Assembly: GCA_023485185.1 (NCBI GenBank)
Contig: JAMCZP010000341.1
Location: forward strand, 1 to 20,537
Direction: 5' to 3'
From: Gammaproteobacteria bacterium
Lineage (GTDB): Bacteria > Pseudomonadota > Gammaproteobacteria > Pseudomonadales > Halomonadaceae
DNA length: 20,537 bases
In this document: positions 1 to 7,557 of the stretch, in pieces
How the letters are laid out: every line of letters begins with the position of its first letter
Position numbering within the stretch: position 1 is the stretch's first letter
Program-made: the position numbers and the translations under genes
Notes under the pieces: model-generated
Told to the model about the DNA's origin: nothing
What the model saw: the letters and a program-made list of their open reading frames with translations, nothing else
Databases searched by the model: none

Positions 1-337
1 ACTGCAGCGTTAACGTAGGCGGCAGGTGTTTGGTAGAGGCGATGTTATCGCCGTTCAAATGAATATCATGCTCAAACGGCAGGGCTGCCAGCAACTCAAC
101 GCCAACTTTATCGTGGAAGCGATAACCTAAAGTGAAGGCAAAATTGGTTTCATCCTGTACATCTACTGACAGAGCACCGTTGGCCAGTGAGCCGTTGTCG
201 CTTTTAGGGGCGATTTTGGCGACACCCACGCGGGTAAAGAAGTCACCAGCGCCGTAGGCGAATACCTGGCTGCTGGCCATCATCGCCGCAGCGGCAAGTG
301 AGGTTACAAGTAAGGTAGGCAGGGCGGCTTTGCGCAT
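1..337 (-). CDS. ompW: OmpW family outer membrane protein, N-terminal part
   Basis: Partial gene: it starts at 337 and runs off the left edge, leaving 112 codons. The first 27 residues form a Sec signal peptide (MRKAALP, a hydrophobic stretch, cleavage likely after SSQVFA). The mature protein begins YGAGDFFTRVGVAKIAPKSD, the typical first beta-strand of OmpW, and later has FAFTLGYRFHDKVGVELLAA, another family pattern. OmpW proteins are small eight-stranded outer-membrane barrels with a hydrophobic channel. A Shine-Dalgarno AGGAGTG lies just upstream of the ATG. The family is known to respond to salt, iron and oxygen in other bacteria, but no recognisable operator is seen here. Family call is firm; exact substrate unknown. 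Confidence 0.85.
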   Translation of the reverse strand, partial: MRKAALPTLLVTSLAAAAMMASSQVFAYGAGDFFTRVGVAKIAPKSDNGSLANGALSVDVQDETNFAFTLGYRFHDKVGVELLAALPFEHDIHLNGDNIASTKHLPPTLTLQ

Positions 338-802
338 GGGATCACTCCTGGGGTCAAAACGAATAATAAGATTAGATGGCTTTTAACAGCCGTTTAACGA
401 TGTAGTCAGTGTAGCGAGAGACAGGGAGGGGATTATTGATCCAGGGCAAGGCTTATTAGACAAATGTTAGTGGGGGATGGTAGTGCTTAGGGAGGTCGAA
501 TTCAGGGTGGGCTGCAGGCCATTTGGCTTGCCCATTTGTATGGCTGCAAGTTGGAGGCTACCTACAACCGCACAATCGTATGCCTATGTGTTGCGCGGCA
601 ATGCGCGCATCAATGAGGGGTAATGATCGGTTTATACATCAGCCGCTAAAAGGCAATGGGGCGAGTCTCAGGGTCGAATACCGATTTCCTTGATTGCGGT
701 CGGACATAGTTTAACAAGAACATAGTTTAACAAGAACAAGCATGGCGAGCGCTTTTACGCTACGGTTGCGCATCTATTCCAATCCCACACGTACTTTAGA
801 TG
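338..802. other. Intergenic region between ompW and parE
   Basis: There is no convincing gene in these 465 bases. The left end must hold the ompW promoter, reading leftward; several AT-rich hexamers near 365-400 are possible but none stands out. A 16-base tandem duplication lies at 704-735. The base composition becomes uneven towards the toxin-antitoxin pair. No tRNA, attachment site or insertion-sequence end was recognised. Confidence 0.6.
704..735. repeat. Tandem duplication of a 16-base unit
   Basis: The unit ACATAGTTTAACAAGA occurs at 704-719 and again, identical and directly adjacent, at 720-735, followed by ACAAG, the start of a partial third match. It lies about 70 bases beyond the parE stop codon. 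It may be a replication-slippage scar or a junction left by the event that brought in parDE. Each unit contains GTTTAAC, which resembles an integron core site, but the rest of an attC structure is missing. Confidence 0.8.
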
Positions 803-1102
803 CTATACACCCAAGGAGGAGGTCACATCCATGCTTTTGTGTAATATGCGGACTATTCTTATTTTATGGCTTTCGGTTTGTTGGTAAAAAATAACATGGC
901 TACCTTGCGGAAACTTACAGTAATTCTGGCGAATTTCGTCACATGACTTTCCGATATCAGGGGTTTCTGCCAATAACCAGAATGAGCTATCAAATTGTGT
1001 TAAGTAAACGTTCCGCTGTTCCTTACCCCAGCGGCGCTGTGTAAACAAAGCAATTTCTCTTAAATCTGTTTTGGCAGCTATCGTAAGAGTGAATGGTTGC
1101 AT
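803..1102 (-). CDS. parE: ParE-type toxin of a toxin-antitoxin pair
   Basis: 99 residues, the usual size for the ParE/RelE superfamily. Family signatures in order: LTIAAKTDLREIALFT near the N-terminus, RRWGKEQ, YLTQFDSSFWLLAETPDIG, and a C-terminal IRIVRILHKSMDVTSSL (consensus RILHxxMD). Characterised ParE toxins poison DNA gyrase; whether this one does cannot be read from sequence. Its ATG overlaps the antitoxin stop by one base (TAATG), so toxin translation should be coupled to that of the antitoxin. The gene is more AT-rich than the neighbouring put genes, consistent with acquisition by transfer. It appears intact, with no frameshift. Confidence 0.88.
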   Translation of the reverse strand: MQPFTLTIAAKTDLREIALFTQRRWGKEQRNVYLTQFDSSFWLLAETPDIGKSCDEIRQNYCKFPQGSHVIFYQQTESHKIRIVRILHKSMDVTSSLGV

Positions 1103-1344
1103 TAAATACTTTTTTCACGATCAAGCTCTTTGATAAAACTGCTGAGATCGTAGTCAGCGTCACCGCTTTGTTCCCCCTCGATAAGCATTTGCCTGAGTGT
1201 ATGCAGTTTAGTTTCCTGGTTTTCGAGTAGGCGTAGGGCGGAACGAATGACCTCGCTCGCAGAGCCGTAACGACCACTTTGTATTTGAGTGGTAACAAAA
1301 CTTTCAAAGTGGTCGCCCAGAGTGATGCTTGTATTTTTAGCCAT
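1102..1344 (-). CDS. parD: ParD-type antitoxin (ribbon-helix-helix)
   Basis: 80 residues. The N-terminus (MAKNTSITLGDHFESFV) followed by SGRYGSASEVIRSALRLLE is the characteristic ribbon-helix-helix DNA-binding part of the ParD/CopG-like antitoxins. The C-terminal half, including LIEGEQSG and SSFIKELDREK, matches the flexible region that wraps the toxin in this family. It is the first gene of a two-gene operon with the toxin, as usual for parDE. A GGAG Shine-Dalgarno lies about 8 bases before the ATG. The perfect inverted repeat at 1370-1390 just upstream is the likely site for autorepression. Confidence 0.9.
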   Translation of the reverse strand: MAKNTSITLGDHFESFVTTQIQSGRYGSASEVIRSALRLLENQETKLHTLRQMLIEGEQSGDADYDLSSFIKELDREKSI

Positions 1345-1369
1345 GCCTTATTTCTCCAAAAATACCAAT

Positions 1370-1390
1370 ATGTACCTAATTATGGTACAT
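1370..1390 (-). promoter_or_regulatory. Candidate ParD operator (inverted repeat)
   Basis: ATGTACC at 1370-1376 and GGTACAT at 1384-1390 form a perfect 7-bp inverted repeat around a 7-base AT-only spacer. It sits 26 bases upstream of the parD start codon, where the promoter should be. ParD antitoxins normally repress their own operon through such palindromes. No binding data; assignment rests on position and symmetry. Confidence 0.5.
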
Positions 1391-1529
1391 GAAGGGGTGG
1401 TAAACAAGGTGTATAACAAGCTGCAGCGCGGGCCTTACGGAGCCTATATAGGGGCGAGGAAGACTGTTTTGAGAGTAGGACGCGTGCGAAGTGATTTAAG
1501 AAATAAAAGGCAGCTTGAAAAAAGCCAAA

Positions 1530-1556
1530 TAAAAAAGCCACTAACGAGTAGTGGCT
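1530..1556 (-). terminator. Rho-independent terminator of putA
   Basis: Read on the minus strand: an 8-bp stem AGCCACTA / TAGTGGCT (1556-1549 with 1543-1536), a 5-base loop, then six T (1535-1530) and a further T-rich run. It begins about 80 bases after the putA stop codon, in the right orientation to end the putP-putA transcript before parD. Confidence 0.85.
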
Positions 1557-1637
1557 AATAGGAGTGGTTATTAGTAAAGGATGGGTGAGCGGCATCACGC
1601 CGCCGCTCACTTCCTTATCAACAACTTAAGCGCCGAC

Positions 1638-4600
1638 CTATTCAGCCGTTGCCAGCAGGCTGGCGTTGCCGCCCGCTGCGGTGGTGTCGATACATAGATG
1701 ACGTTCCACCACGTAACGATCCGGCGAGATGGTCTGGGTCTCTAGCGGTATAATGGCACCGTCGCGCTTGGCCAGGGCTATTCGCAGCTCACGTGTCCAG
1801 TCGCTGATGCCAGCGGCGGCGACTGCGGCAATACCTTTGACCTCGCTTAGAGTCTCGGCAGACACGCTTCCATCAAGCCCGGCCACCGGCGCGCCAGCAT
1901 CGATCAACGGTTGAACTGCTTGAGCCGCGCCTGGTGCAGCGATGACCGCCGCGCAGCCAGCACCAAGGGCCTGAGCAGCCTGGGCAATGGCGATATCCAG
2001 AGTTGGCCCTAAGCATAACACCACGCCTTTTGGATACATCGCCAAACGATTGCTTTCCCCCGTTGGCCCCGGCAGTGTCTGTGGCGTCATATCCAACGCT
2101 GCCGTTTCGGCAAGCGCCTTGCGGATCACACCTCTTTTGCCTGAAAGCGCCTTGCGCAGCACCTCAATCCGATTGGGTCGTACCGCCCAGTTGCGCGCAT
2201 CTAGTCCGTCAAAAGCTGCTTGGAGGTCGCTGAGTGGCACGCTATTGCCCTCAACTGGCCCGTGGCGCTCTGCATCCGTGGTGCGGCGGAAGCGCGTTAC
2301 ATAGAGCGGGCCGCCGGCCTTGGGTCCGGTGCCCGAGAGCCCCTCGCCGCCGAATGGCTGAGAGCCAACAATAGCACCAATCTGATTACGGTTGACGTAG
2401 ACGTTACCAACATGAATACGCTCGACGATCTGCTGTACGCGGTCGTCAATGCGGGTATGTAGGCCGAAGGTAAGCCCGTAGCCTTTGGCATTGATGTCAT
2501 CGACGACTTTATCGATGTCCCGCGCTTTGAAGGTGGCTACATGCAGCACTGGGCCGAAGATTTCACGTTCCAGATCTTCAATGCCGCCAACCTCGATCAC
2601 CGCTGGGGTAACGAAGGTGCCGGTGGTGGGCGCGGACAGCTTCTTGAGCACTTTGCCCGCTTTCTCCTGTGCTGTTACATAGTCGCTGATATCAGTCTGG
2701 GCGTCGGCGTCGATCACAGGTGAAACGTCAGTGTCGGTGTTCCACGGGTCGCCGATGGTGAGGGCGTCCATGGCGCCGTAGAGCATATTGAGCAACCGGT
2801 CACGGGCTTCTTCCTGTACATACAGCATGCGCAGTGCGGAACAGCGTTGGCCAGCCGACTGGAAGGAGGAGATCAGAATGTCGCGCACCGCCTGCTCGGT
2901 CAGCGCCGTGGAGTCCACAATCATGGAGTTGAGACCACCCGTTTCGGCGATCAATACAGCATCGGGGCCTGCGTTCTCGGCCAGGGCTTTGTGGATGATC
3001 TGCGCGACCGGCGTGGAGCCGGTAAAGCAGACACCGGCGATGCGCGGATCGCTGGTCAACGGGCCGCCCACCGTTGGGCCATCGCCAGGCAGTAACTGCA
3101 GTGCTGCTTCTGGCAGACCCGCTTCACGCATTAGCTCCACCGCGCGGGCAGCAATCAGCGGCGTTTGTTCGGCGGGTTTGGCGAGTACTGAGTTACCGGC
3201 CACCAAGGCCGCCGCAATTTGGCCGGTGGTGATGGCCAGGGGGAAGTTCCACGGGCTGATACACACGAAAATACCGCGGGCGCTGCCGGGCTCTTCTGCT
3301 TCCAGACGCTCGCCTTCGTTGGCATAAAAACGCAGGAAATCCACGGCTTCACGTACTTCGGCGATGCCGTCAAACATCATCTTGCCCGCTTCGCGGGTGG
3401 TGATCACGGTCAGCTCGGCGATGTGTTTCTCGTAGAGATCTGCGGTACGGCGCAGTACCTCAGCACGTTCTGACACCGGACGCGCCGACCATTCGCGGAA
3501 ACCTTCCTCTGCGGCGTCAAGGGCAATGGCTACCTCTTCTGGAGTGGCCTCATGCACCTTGCCAATCACTCGCTTGCCATCGGCAGGGGAGACGGCATCA
3601 CGCGCCGAGCCCTTAGGGGCGGGATTGCCTACCAGCATGGGGCCTGCTGTCCAGGTGGCATCAGCAAACGCTTCGCGGGCGTTGAGCAGTGGCAGGATCG
3701 AGGCGGGTTCGTTAATGCGATAACCCTTGGAGTTCTTGCGATCCGGCGCGAACAGTTCGCCGGGCTGGCGTATCAATGGGCTCGAAATGTCATTGCCGAG
3801 TTGCTTAAACCCTTCAATAGGGTCCCTTGAAACATCACTCGGCGGAATCGAGCTGTCCACCACCTGGTTGACGAACGAGGAGTTGGCACCGTTCTCTAGC
3901 AAGCGGCGTACTAAGTAGGCCAGCAAGTCGCGGTGCGCGCCGACCGGGGCGTAGATGCGGCAGTGGGTGCCTTCCGTCTCTTTAACGATATGATGCAGCG
4001 ACTCGCCCATGCCATGCAGGCGCTGAAACTCGTAGCTGTCTTTGTCGCTGCCTGCCATCTCCGCGATAGCGGCACAGGTATGGGCGTTGTGCGTAGCGAA
4101 CTGCGGGTAGATGCGGTCGCGACGGTCGAGCAGCATCTGAGCGCAAGCCATGTAGCTGACGTCGGTATTGACCTTGCGCGTGAAGACCGGGAACGTCTTC
4201 ACACCCATCTCTTGGGATAGCTTGATTTCGGTATCCCAGTAAGCACCTTTTACCAAGCGCACCATGATCTTGCGGTTAAACCGCTCGGCCAGCTCGTAGA
4301 GGGCCTCAATCACGGGTGCGGCACGGCGACCGTAGGCCTGCACTACCACACCGAAGCCATCCCAACCATCCAAGCTTGGGTCGGCCATCAACGCCTCGAT
4401 CACATCCAGAGACAGATCCAGACGATCCTGCTCTTCAGCGTCGATATTGAAACCGATATTGGCCTTGGCTGCCTGTTGCACTAATTCTTTGGCGCGTGGC
4501 ACCAGTTCCGCCATTACCGTGTCGCGATGGGTGTATTCATAACGTGGATGTAGCGCTGAGAGCTTCACTGAAATGCCGGGGCTGCCACGTACATCGCCCT

Positions 4601-5303
4601 TGGCCTGCTCAGCAATAGCGGAGATCGCCTTAGCGTAAGCCTGATGATAACGGACGGCGTCCTCATCGGTGCGCGCCGCTTCGCCTAGCATATCGTAGGA
4701 GTAGGTGTAGCCCTGTTTTTCCAGTTCACGGGCATTCTTCATGCCTTCTTCGATGGTCTGGCCGAGCACGAACTGGCGGCCAAGGATTTTCATCGACTGG
4801 CCAACGGCCTTGCGTACTACCGGCTCGCCCATACGGCGCACTAGGCCGCGCAGCGCTCGCGTTGGGCCTTTCGGGTCTTCTTCCAGCACCTTGCCGGTCA
4901 GCATGAGCGCCCAGGTTGAGGCATTGACCATTGAGGAGGACGACTTGCCCAGGTGAGCACCCCAGTCGGAGGGCTCGATCTTGTCGTGGATCAAGTCGTC
5001 GATGGTTTCTGCATCGGGCACGCGCAGTAGTGCTTCCGCGAGACACATCAAGCCTACGCCTTCGGTCGTCGAGAGCCCGTACTCGGCCAGGAAGGCCTCC
5101 ATCATTGAGGGTGATCTTTCCTTACGCACACGTTCGACGTACTTAGCGCCAATGGCGGCAACCCTCTTGCGGTCATCCTCCGAGAGCTTGATACGCTCGA
5201 TAAGCCCGTGCAGCACTTCTGCCTCGTTGGCGTCGTAGTTGCTGCGAACACGTGAGCGAAGAACACTCACGTCGCTATGCAGATGATGATTGGCTTCGGT
5301 CAT
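1638..5303 (-). CDS. putA: Bifunctional proline dehydrogenase / P5C dehydrogenase PutA
   Basis: 1221 residues from the ATG at 5303. This start has an AGGAG Shine-Dalgarno; the open frame continues 37 codons further upstream, through a hairpin and into putP, and that stretch is unlikely to be translated. Proline dehydrogenase domain, about 150-480: RLVKGAYWDTE (349-359) and YLVRRLLENGAN (463-474). P5C dehydrogenase domain, about 560-1005: CISPWNFP (681-688), AETGG with general base E787, and SAGQRCSALR with nucleophile C821. A C-terminal domain follows, ending in the conserved motif DTTAAGGNASLL (1206-1217). The enzyme oxidises proline to P5C with FAD, then to glutamate with NAD+. E. coli PutA (1320 residues) starts with a ribbon-helix-helix DNA-binding domain that is absent here, so this form should not repress its own genes. 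Confidence 0.97.
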   Translation of the reverse strand: MTEANHHLHSDVSVLRSRVRSNYDANEAEVLHGLIERIKLSEDDRKRVAAIGAKYVERVRKERSPSMMEAFLAEYGLSTTEGVGLMCLAEALLRVPDAETIDDLIHDKIEPSDWGAHLGKSSSSMVNASTWALMLTGKVLEEDPKGPTRALRGLVRRMGEPVVRKAVGQSMKILGRQFVLGQTIEEGMKNARELEKQGYTYSYDMLGEAARTDEDAVRYHQAYAKAISAIAEQAKGDVRGSPGISVKLSALHPRYEYTHRDTVMAELVPRAKELVQQAAKANIGFNIDAEEQDRLDLSLDVIEALMADPSLDGWDGFGVVVQAYGRRAAPVIEALYELAERFNRKIMVRLVKGAYWDTEIKLSQEMGVKTFPVFTRKVNTDVSYMACAQMLLDRRDRIYPQFATHNAHTCAAIAEMAGSDKDSYEFQRLHGMGESLHHIVKETEGTHCRIYAPVGAHRDLLAYLVRRLLENGANSSFVNQVVDSSIPPSDVSRDPIEGFKQLGNDISSPLIRQPGELFAPDRKNSKGYRINEPASILPLLNAREAFADATWTAGPMLVGNPAPKGSARDAVSPADGKRVIGKVHEATPEEVAIALDAAEEGFREWSARPVSERAEVLRRTADLYEKHIAELTVITTREAGKMMFDGIAEVREAVDFLRFYANEGERLEAEEPGSARGIFVCISPWNFPLAITTGQIAAALVAGNSVLAKPAEQTPLIAARAVELMREAGLPEAALQLLPGDGPTVGGPLTSDPRIAGVCFTGSTPVAQIIHKALAENAGPDAVLIAETGGLNSMIVDSTALTEQAVRDILISSFQSAGQRCSALRMLYVQEEARDRLLNMLYGAMDALTIGDPWNTDTDVSPVIDADAQTDISDYVTAQEKAGKVLKKLSAPTTGTFVTPAVIEVGGIEDLEREIFGPVLHVATFKARDIDKVVDDINAKGYGLTFGLHTRIDDRVQQIVERIHVGNVYVNRNQIGAIVGSQPFGGEGLSGTGPKAGGPLYVTRFRRTTDAERHGPVEGNSVPLSDLQAAFDGLDARNWAVRPNRIEVLRKALSGKRGVIRKALAETAALDMTPQTLPGPTGESNRLAMYPKGVVLCLGPTLDIAIAQAAQALGAGCAAVIAAPGAAQAVQPLIDAGAPVAGLDGSVSAETLSEVKGIAAVAAAGISDWTRELRIALAKRDGAIIPLETQTISPDRYVVERHLCIDTTAAGGNASLLATAE

Positions 5304-5326
5304 ACAGGGTCTCTCCTTGCTACACG

Positions 5327-5350
5327 AGAGGGCTCCCGCAGGAGCCCTCT
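5327..5350 (-). other. Strong hairpin between putP and putA
   Basis: A perfect 10-bp stem (5327-5336 with 5341-5350, AGAGGGCTCC and its complement) with a 4-base loop lies after the putP stop codon and ends about 10 bases before the putA Shine-Dalgarno. No T-run follows on the minus strand, so it is not a standard intrinsic terminator. It could protect the putP 3' end, be an RNase processing point that sets the putP:putA ratio, or act as a leaky terminator. Confidence 0.75.
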
Positions 5351-5388
5351 TGATACTTTGAATGCGCTCTGCGCCTTGCAACTTATTA

Positions 5389-6879
5389 CTAGCGTTCAAT
5401 ATGCTGGTATTCACCTGAGTCGTCAGTCATGTTGCTTACCACTAAGATGGCAATGAAGGACGCGATAAAGCCAGGAATGATCTCATAAACACCAGGGCCG
5501 CCCAGGAATTCACCGTTCCAGCCCAAGGCAATCCAGATCATGACGGTAGCAGCACCCACCACCATGCCCGCGATGGCTCCATTGCCATTCGTGCGCGACC
5601 ACATCAGCGAAAGTATAATCAGTGGGCCAAACGCCGCACCAAAGCCTGCCCAGGCGTTACTGACTAACCCCAGTACCTGAGAGTTTTCATCAGAGGCGAT
5701 CACTGCGGCAACAATGCCTACCAGCACTACACAGACACGGCCAACGGCTACAGACTGCTGTTCGGTAGCATTTTTGTGCAGGAATAGGCGATAAAAGTCT
5801 TCAGTCAGTGATGATGACGCCACCAGGAGCTGGCTGGAAACGGTACTCATGACAGCCGCAAGCAGTGCTGCATAGAGGAAACCGGTGATCAGCGGATGGA
5901 ACAGCAAATTCGCCAAGACAATAAAGATCGTTTCGGGATCCTGGATATCCAGACCATTGCGGATTGCATAGGCACGGCCAAATATACCCAGGGAAACGGC
6001 ACCAATCAGCGAGATAAGCATCCAGCCCATGCCAATGTTGCGGGCAATAGGAACATCTTTTTGCGACCGGATCGCCATGAAGCGCACAATGATATGCGGC
6101 TGCCCGAAATAGCCCAGCCCCCAGGTAACGGCAGACAGCCATCCTATAAAGGTTAGCCCAGCCGTCCAGGATAGCAGCGTCGGGTCGACTTCATTCAGGG
6201 TCTCTGACGCCTGGGAGAAGCCGCCGCCACCTTCGCCGAATAGCACCACCAAAGGCATGATCACCAGCGCCAACATCATGATGCAGCCTTGTACGAAATC
6301 CGTCAGGCTCACGGCTAGGAAGCCACCGACTACAGTGTAAATAAGCACCACGCCGAGTGTGATAATGACACCCATCGAGTAGTTACTCATATCACCAAAG
6401 TTATAAACACCGGAAAACGCACTTTCAAAAAGCTTGCCGCCTGCTACTAAGCCAGAAGCGGTATATACCGCGAAAAAGATCACAATAACGATGGCAGACA
6501 CCGTGCGCAGAGATAACGCACGGGTTGGGAATCGGTTGGCTAGGAAAGCCGGAATGGTAATCGCATTGCCGTAATGAATCGTCTGTTCACGAAGGCGCGG
6601 TGCGACCAATATCCAGTTGAAAAGTGCGCCCACGAGCAGGCCGATACCAATCCATGCAGAGCCCAAGCCCGATATGAACATCGCCCCGGGTAAACCTAGC
6701 AGCAACCAGCCGCTCATATCCGAAGCGCCAGCCGACAATGCCGCCACTTGCGGGCTGAGGGTGCGGCCACCCAGCATATAATCTTCGGATGAAGAGGTTG
6801 ATTTGCGCATGGCATAAACGCCTATGGCGATCATCAGAGCAAAGTAACCAAATAAGCTAATCCAAACACCAGTAGCCAT
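5389..6879 (-). CDS. putP: Sodium/proline symporter PutP
   Basis: 496 residues, against 502 for E. coli PutP, and hydrophobic throughout, as expected for a sodium/solute symporter of the LeuT fold with about 13 membrane helices. Diagnostic stretches: DYMLGGRTLSP (33-43); SAGASDMSGWLLLGLPGA (49-66), holding D54, S56 and G57 equivalent to the E. coli Na+/proline site residues D55, S57 and G58; GLGYFGQPHI near 255-264; AAVMSTVSSQLLV (341-353), with S345/T346 matching the Na2-site S340/T341; and WAGFGAAFGP. It imports proline with Na+, which suits a halophile that uses proline as carbon, nitrogen or osmolyte. Start supported by GGAG eight bases upstream. putA follows 85 bases downstream, so the two probably share a transcript. 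Confidence 0.96.
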   Translation of the reverse strand: MATGVWISLFGYFALMIAIGVYAMRKSTSSSEDYMLGGRTLSPQVAALSAGASDMSGWLLLGLPGAMFISGLGSAWIGIGLLVGALFNWILVAPRLREQTIHYGNAITIPAFLANRFPTRALSLRTVSAIVIVIFFAVYTASGLVAGGKLFESAFSGVYNFGDMSNYSMGVIITLGVVLIYTVVGGFLAVSLTDFVQGCIMMLALVIMPLVVLFGEGGGGFSQASETLNEVDPTLLSWTAGLTFIGWLSAVTWGLGYFGQPHIIVRFMAIRSQKDVPIARNIGMGWMLISLIGAVSLGIFGRAYAIRNGLDIQDPETIFIVLANLLFHPLITGFLYAALLAAVMSTVSSQLLVASSSLTEDFYRLFLHKNATEQQSVAVGRVCVVLVGIVAAVIASDENSQVLGLVSNAWAGFGAAFGPLIILSLMWSRTNGNGAIAGMVVGAATVMIWIALGWNGEFLGGPGVYEIIPGFIASFIAILVVSNMTDDSGEYQHIER

Positions 6880-6914
6880 GAAAATTCTCCAGTCGTCAGA
6901 ACGGAGCTAAGTTA

Positions 6915-6952
6915 TGTACGAAAAATGCCGTTACACGCTGATTTTTCGTACA
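6915..6952. promoter_or_regulatory. Perfect 12-bp inverted repeat upstream of putP (candidate operator)
   Basis: TGTACGAAAAAT (6915-6926) and ATTTTTCGTACA (6941-6952) are perfect reverse complements separated by 14 bases. The repeat lies 36-73 bases upstream of the putP start codon, in the promoter region. The same GTACGAAAAAT word recurs at 8842-8852, upstream of the AraC regulator operon. The centre-to-centre distance of the arms is about 26 bases. No sharply defined -35/-10 pair was found. Regulator binding is inferred. Confidence 0.6.
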
Positions 6953-6976
6953 ACCCTAGCGCCGAGAGGTTTAACG

Positions 6977-7017
6977 CCATTACCCGCTAGAAACCGGTAA
7001 TGGAGCAGTTTTATTTT
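6977..7017 (+). terminator. Hairpin with T-run on the plus strand, no upstream plus-strand gene
   Basis: CCATTACC (6977-6984) pairs with GGTAATGG (6996-7003), an 8-bp perfect stem with an 11-base loop. It is followed on the plus strand by AGCAG and the T-rich run TTTTATTTTTTG. On the minus strand no T-run follows. No plus-strand CDS ends before it: putP and all neighbours read the other way. It may end a short antisense transcript or be a structured part of the putP leader. Confidence 0.4.
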
Positions 7018-7035
7018 TTGTTTATACCCTTTAGT

Positions 7036-7179
7036 TCACGTTACTGGACCCTGCGAGGAATTGCCTAGGATGTCATCACTAGGGTGGATTGTGCGTTTGT
7101 ACGACATGATCCCCATACTTGGCATCAGCAGCAAAGGCGCTACGGATGGGTAGATATTCCCTATATTATTATCTGCCAT
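7036..7179 (-). CDS. Possible small protein of 47 residues, doubtful
   Basis: The ORF starts with ATG at 7179, has AAAAGGA nine bases upstream as a plausible Shine-Dalgarno, and encodes MADNNIGNIYPSVAPLLLMP and a further 27 residues ending SSQGPVT. I do not recognise it. It follows the stand-alone PutA-like tail by 47 bases and precedes putP, all on the same strand. There is no clear membrane helix or motif. It could be chance, a remnant of a decayed gene between the PutA-like fragment and putP, or a leader peptide. The composition does not decide the matter. Confidence 0.25.
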   Translation of the reverse strand: MADNNIGNIYPSVAPLLLMPSMGIMSYKRTIHPSDDILGNSSQGPVT

Positions 7180-7226
7180 AAACGAGTTTCCTTTTCAGGA
7201 TTTCAGGTTGTTTTCGGATGAGTTAT

Positions 7227-7406
7227 TTACTCATCCTTGAGCGTCAGTAGCGACGCGTTGCCGCCTAGGGCGGCGGTGTTATCAGTAAATCTAGGTGACA
7301 AAACACTGCAAATAGTGCGAGTCACTGGCTTTGGGGCGGTGCCGGTGAGTGTGTCCAGATCAGTTTGCCAGATAGCGAAGTGACGCATTTTCTTAGCATT
7401 AAACAT
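7227..7406 (-). pseudogene. Short ORF ending in a PutA C-terminal motif; putA remnant or small protein
   Basis: 59 codons from ATG at 7406, with GGGGG six bases upstream; the frame stays open back to 7490. The last 18 residues (codons 7283-7230), TDNTAALGGNASLL and onward from the D, match the end of PutA: the intact copy at 1638 has DTTAAGGNASLL, and E. coli has NTAAAGGNASLM. In bifunctional PutAs this C-terminal motif helps close the substrate channel between the two active sites. The remaining 40 or so residues show no clear PutA similarity and no catalytic part is present. It sits between the AraC regulator and putP on the same strand. Either it is the tail of an older, divergent putA copy or a real small protein; the first is simpler. 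Confidence 0.6.
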
Positions 7407-7557
7407 TGAGAGCCCCCGAAAGTCTGAATAGAACCAATGGGTAGAAATGCATAGCGCCCAAACGGATAAGCGAATGTAGAACGCGGTCACGTTAGGTGTA
7501 TGCCGTTTTCAAGGCAAAACGTGTCAATTCCACGGTAAGAAAAGCAATACTACGACT

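Noticed and set aside
700..802. Possible integron attC site: GTTAAAC twice on the minus strand just beyond parE
   Set aside because: The partner core site and the inner inverted repeats of an attC are absent, and no integrase or cassette array is present.
1380..1610. 76-codon minus-strand ORF between putA and parD
   Set aside because: It covers the putA terminator and parD operator and has no ribosome site or family resemblance.
2788..3327. 179-codon plus-strand ORF inside putA
   Set aside because: Antisense shadow of a well-conserved PutA region; serine/alanine-rich translation with no domain.
5304..5414. N-terminal extension of PutA by 37 residues into putP
   Set aside because: The frame is open, but it lacks a ribosome site, crosses a strong hairpin and overlaps putP; the ATG at 5303 has AGGAG.
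6290..6300. GTACGAAAT inside putP, similar to the putative operator word
   Set aside because: Within a conserved coding stretch and without a second half-site; best explained by codon content.
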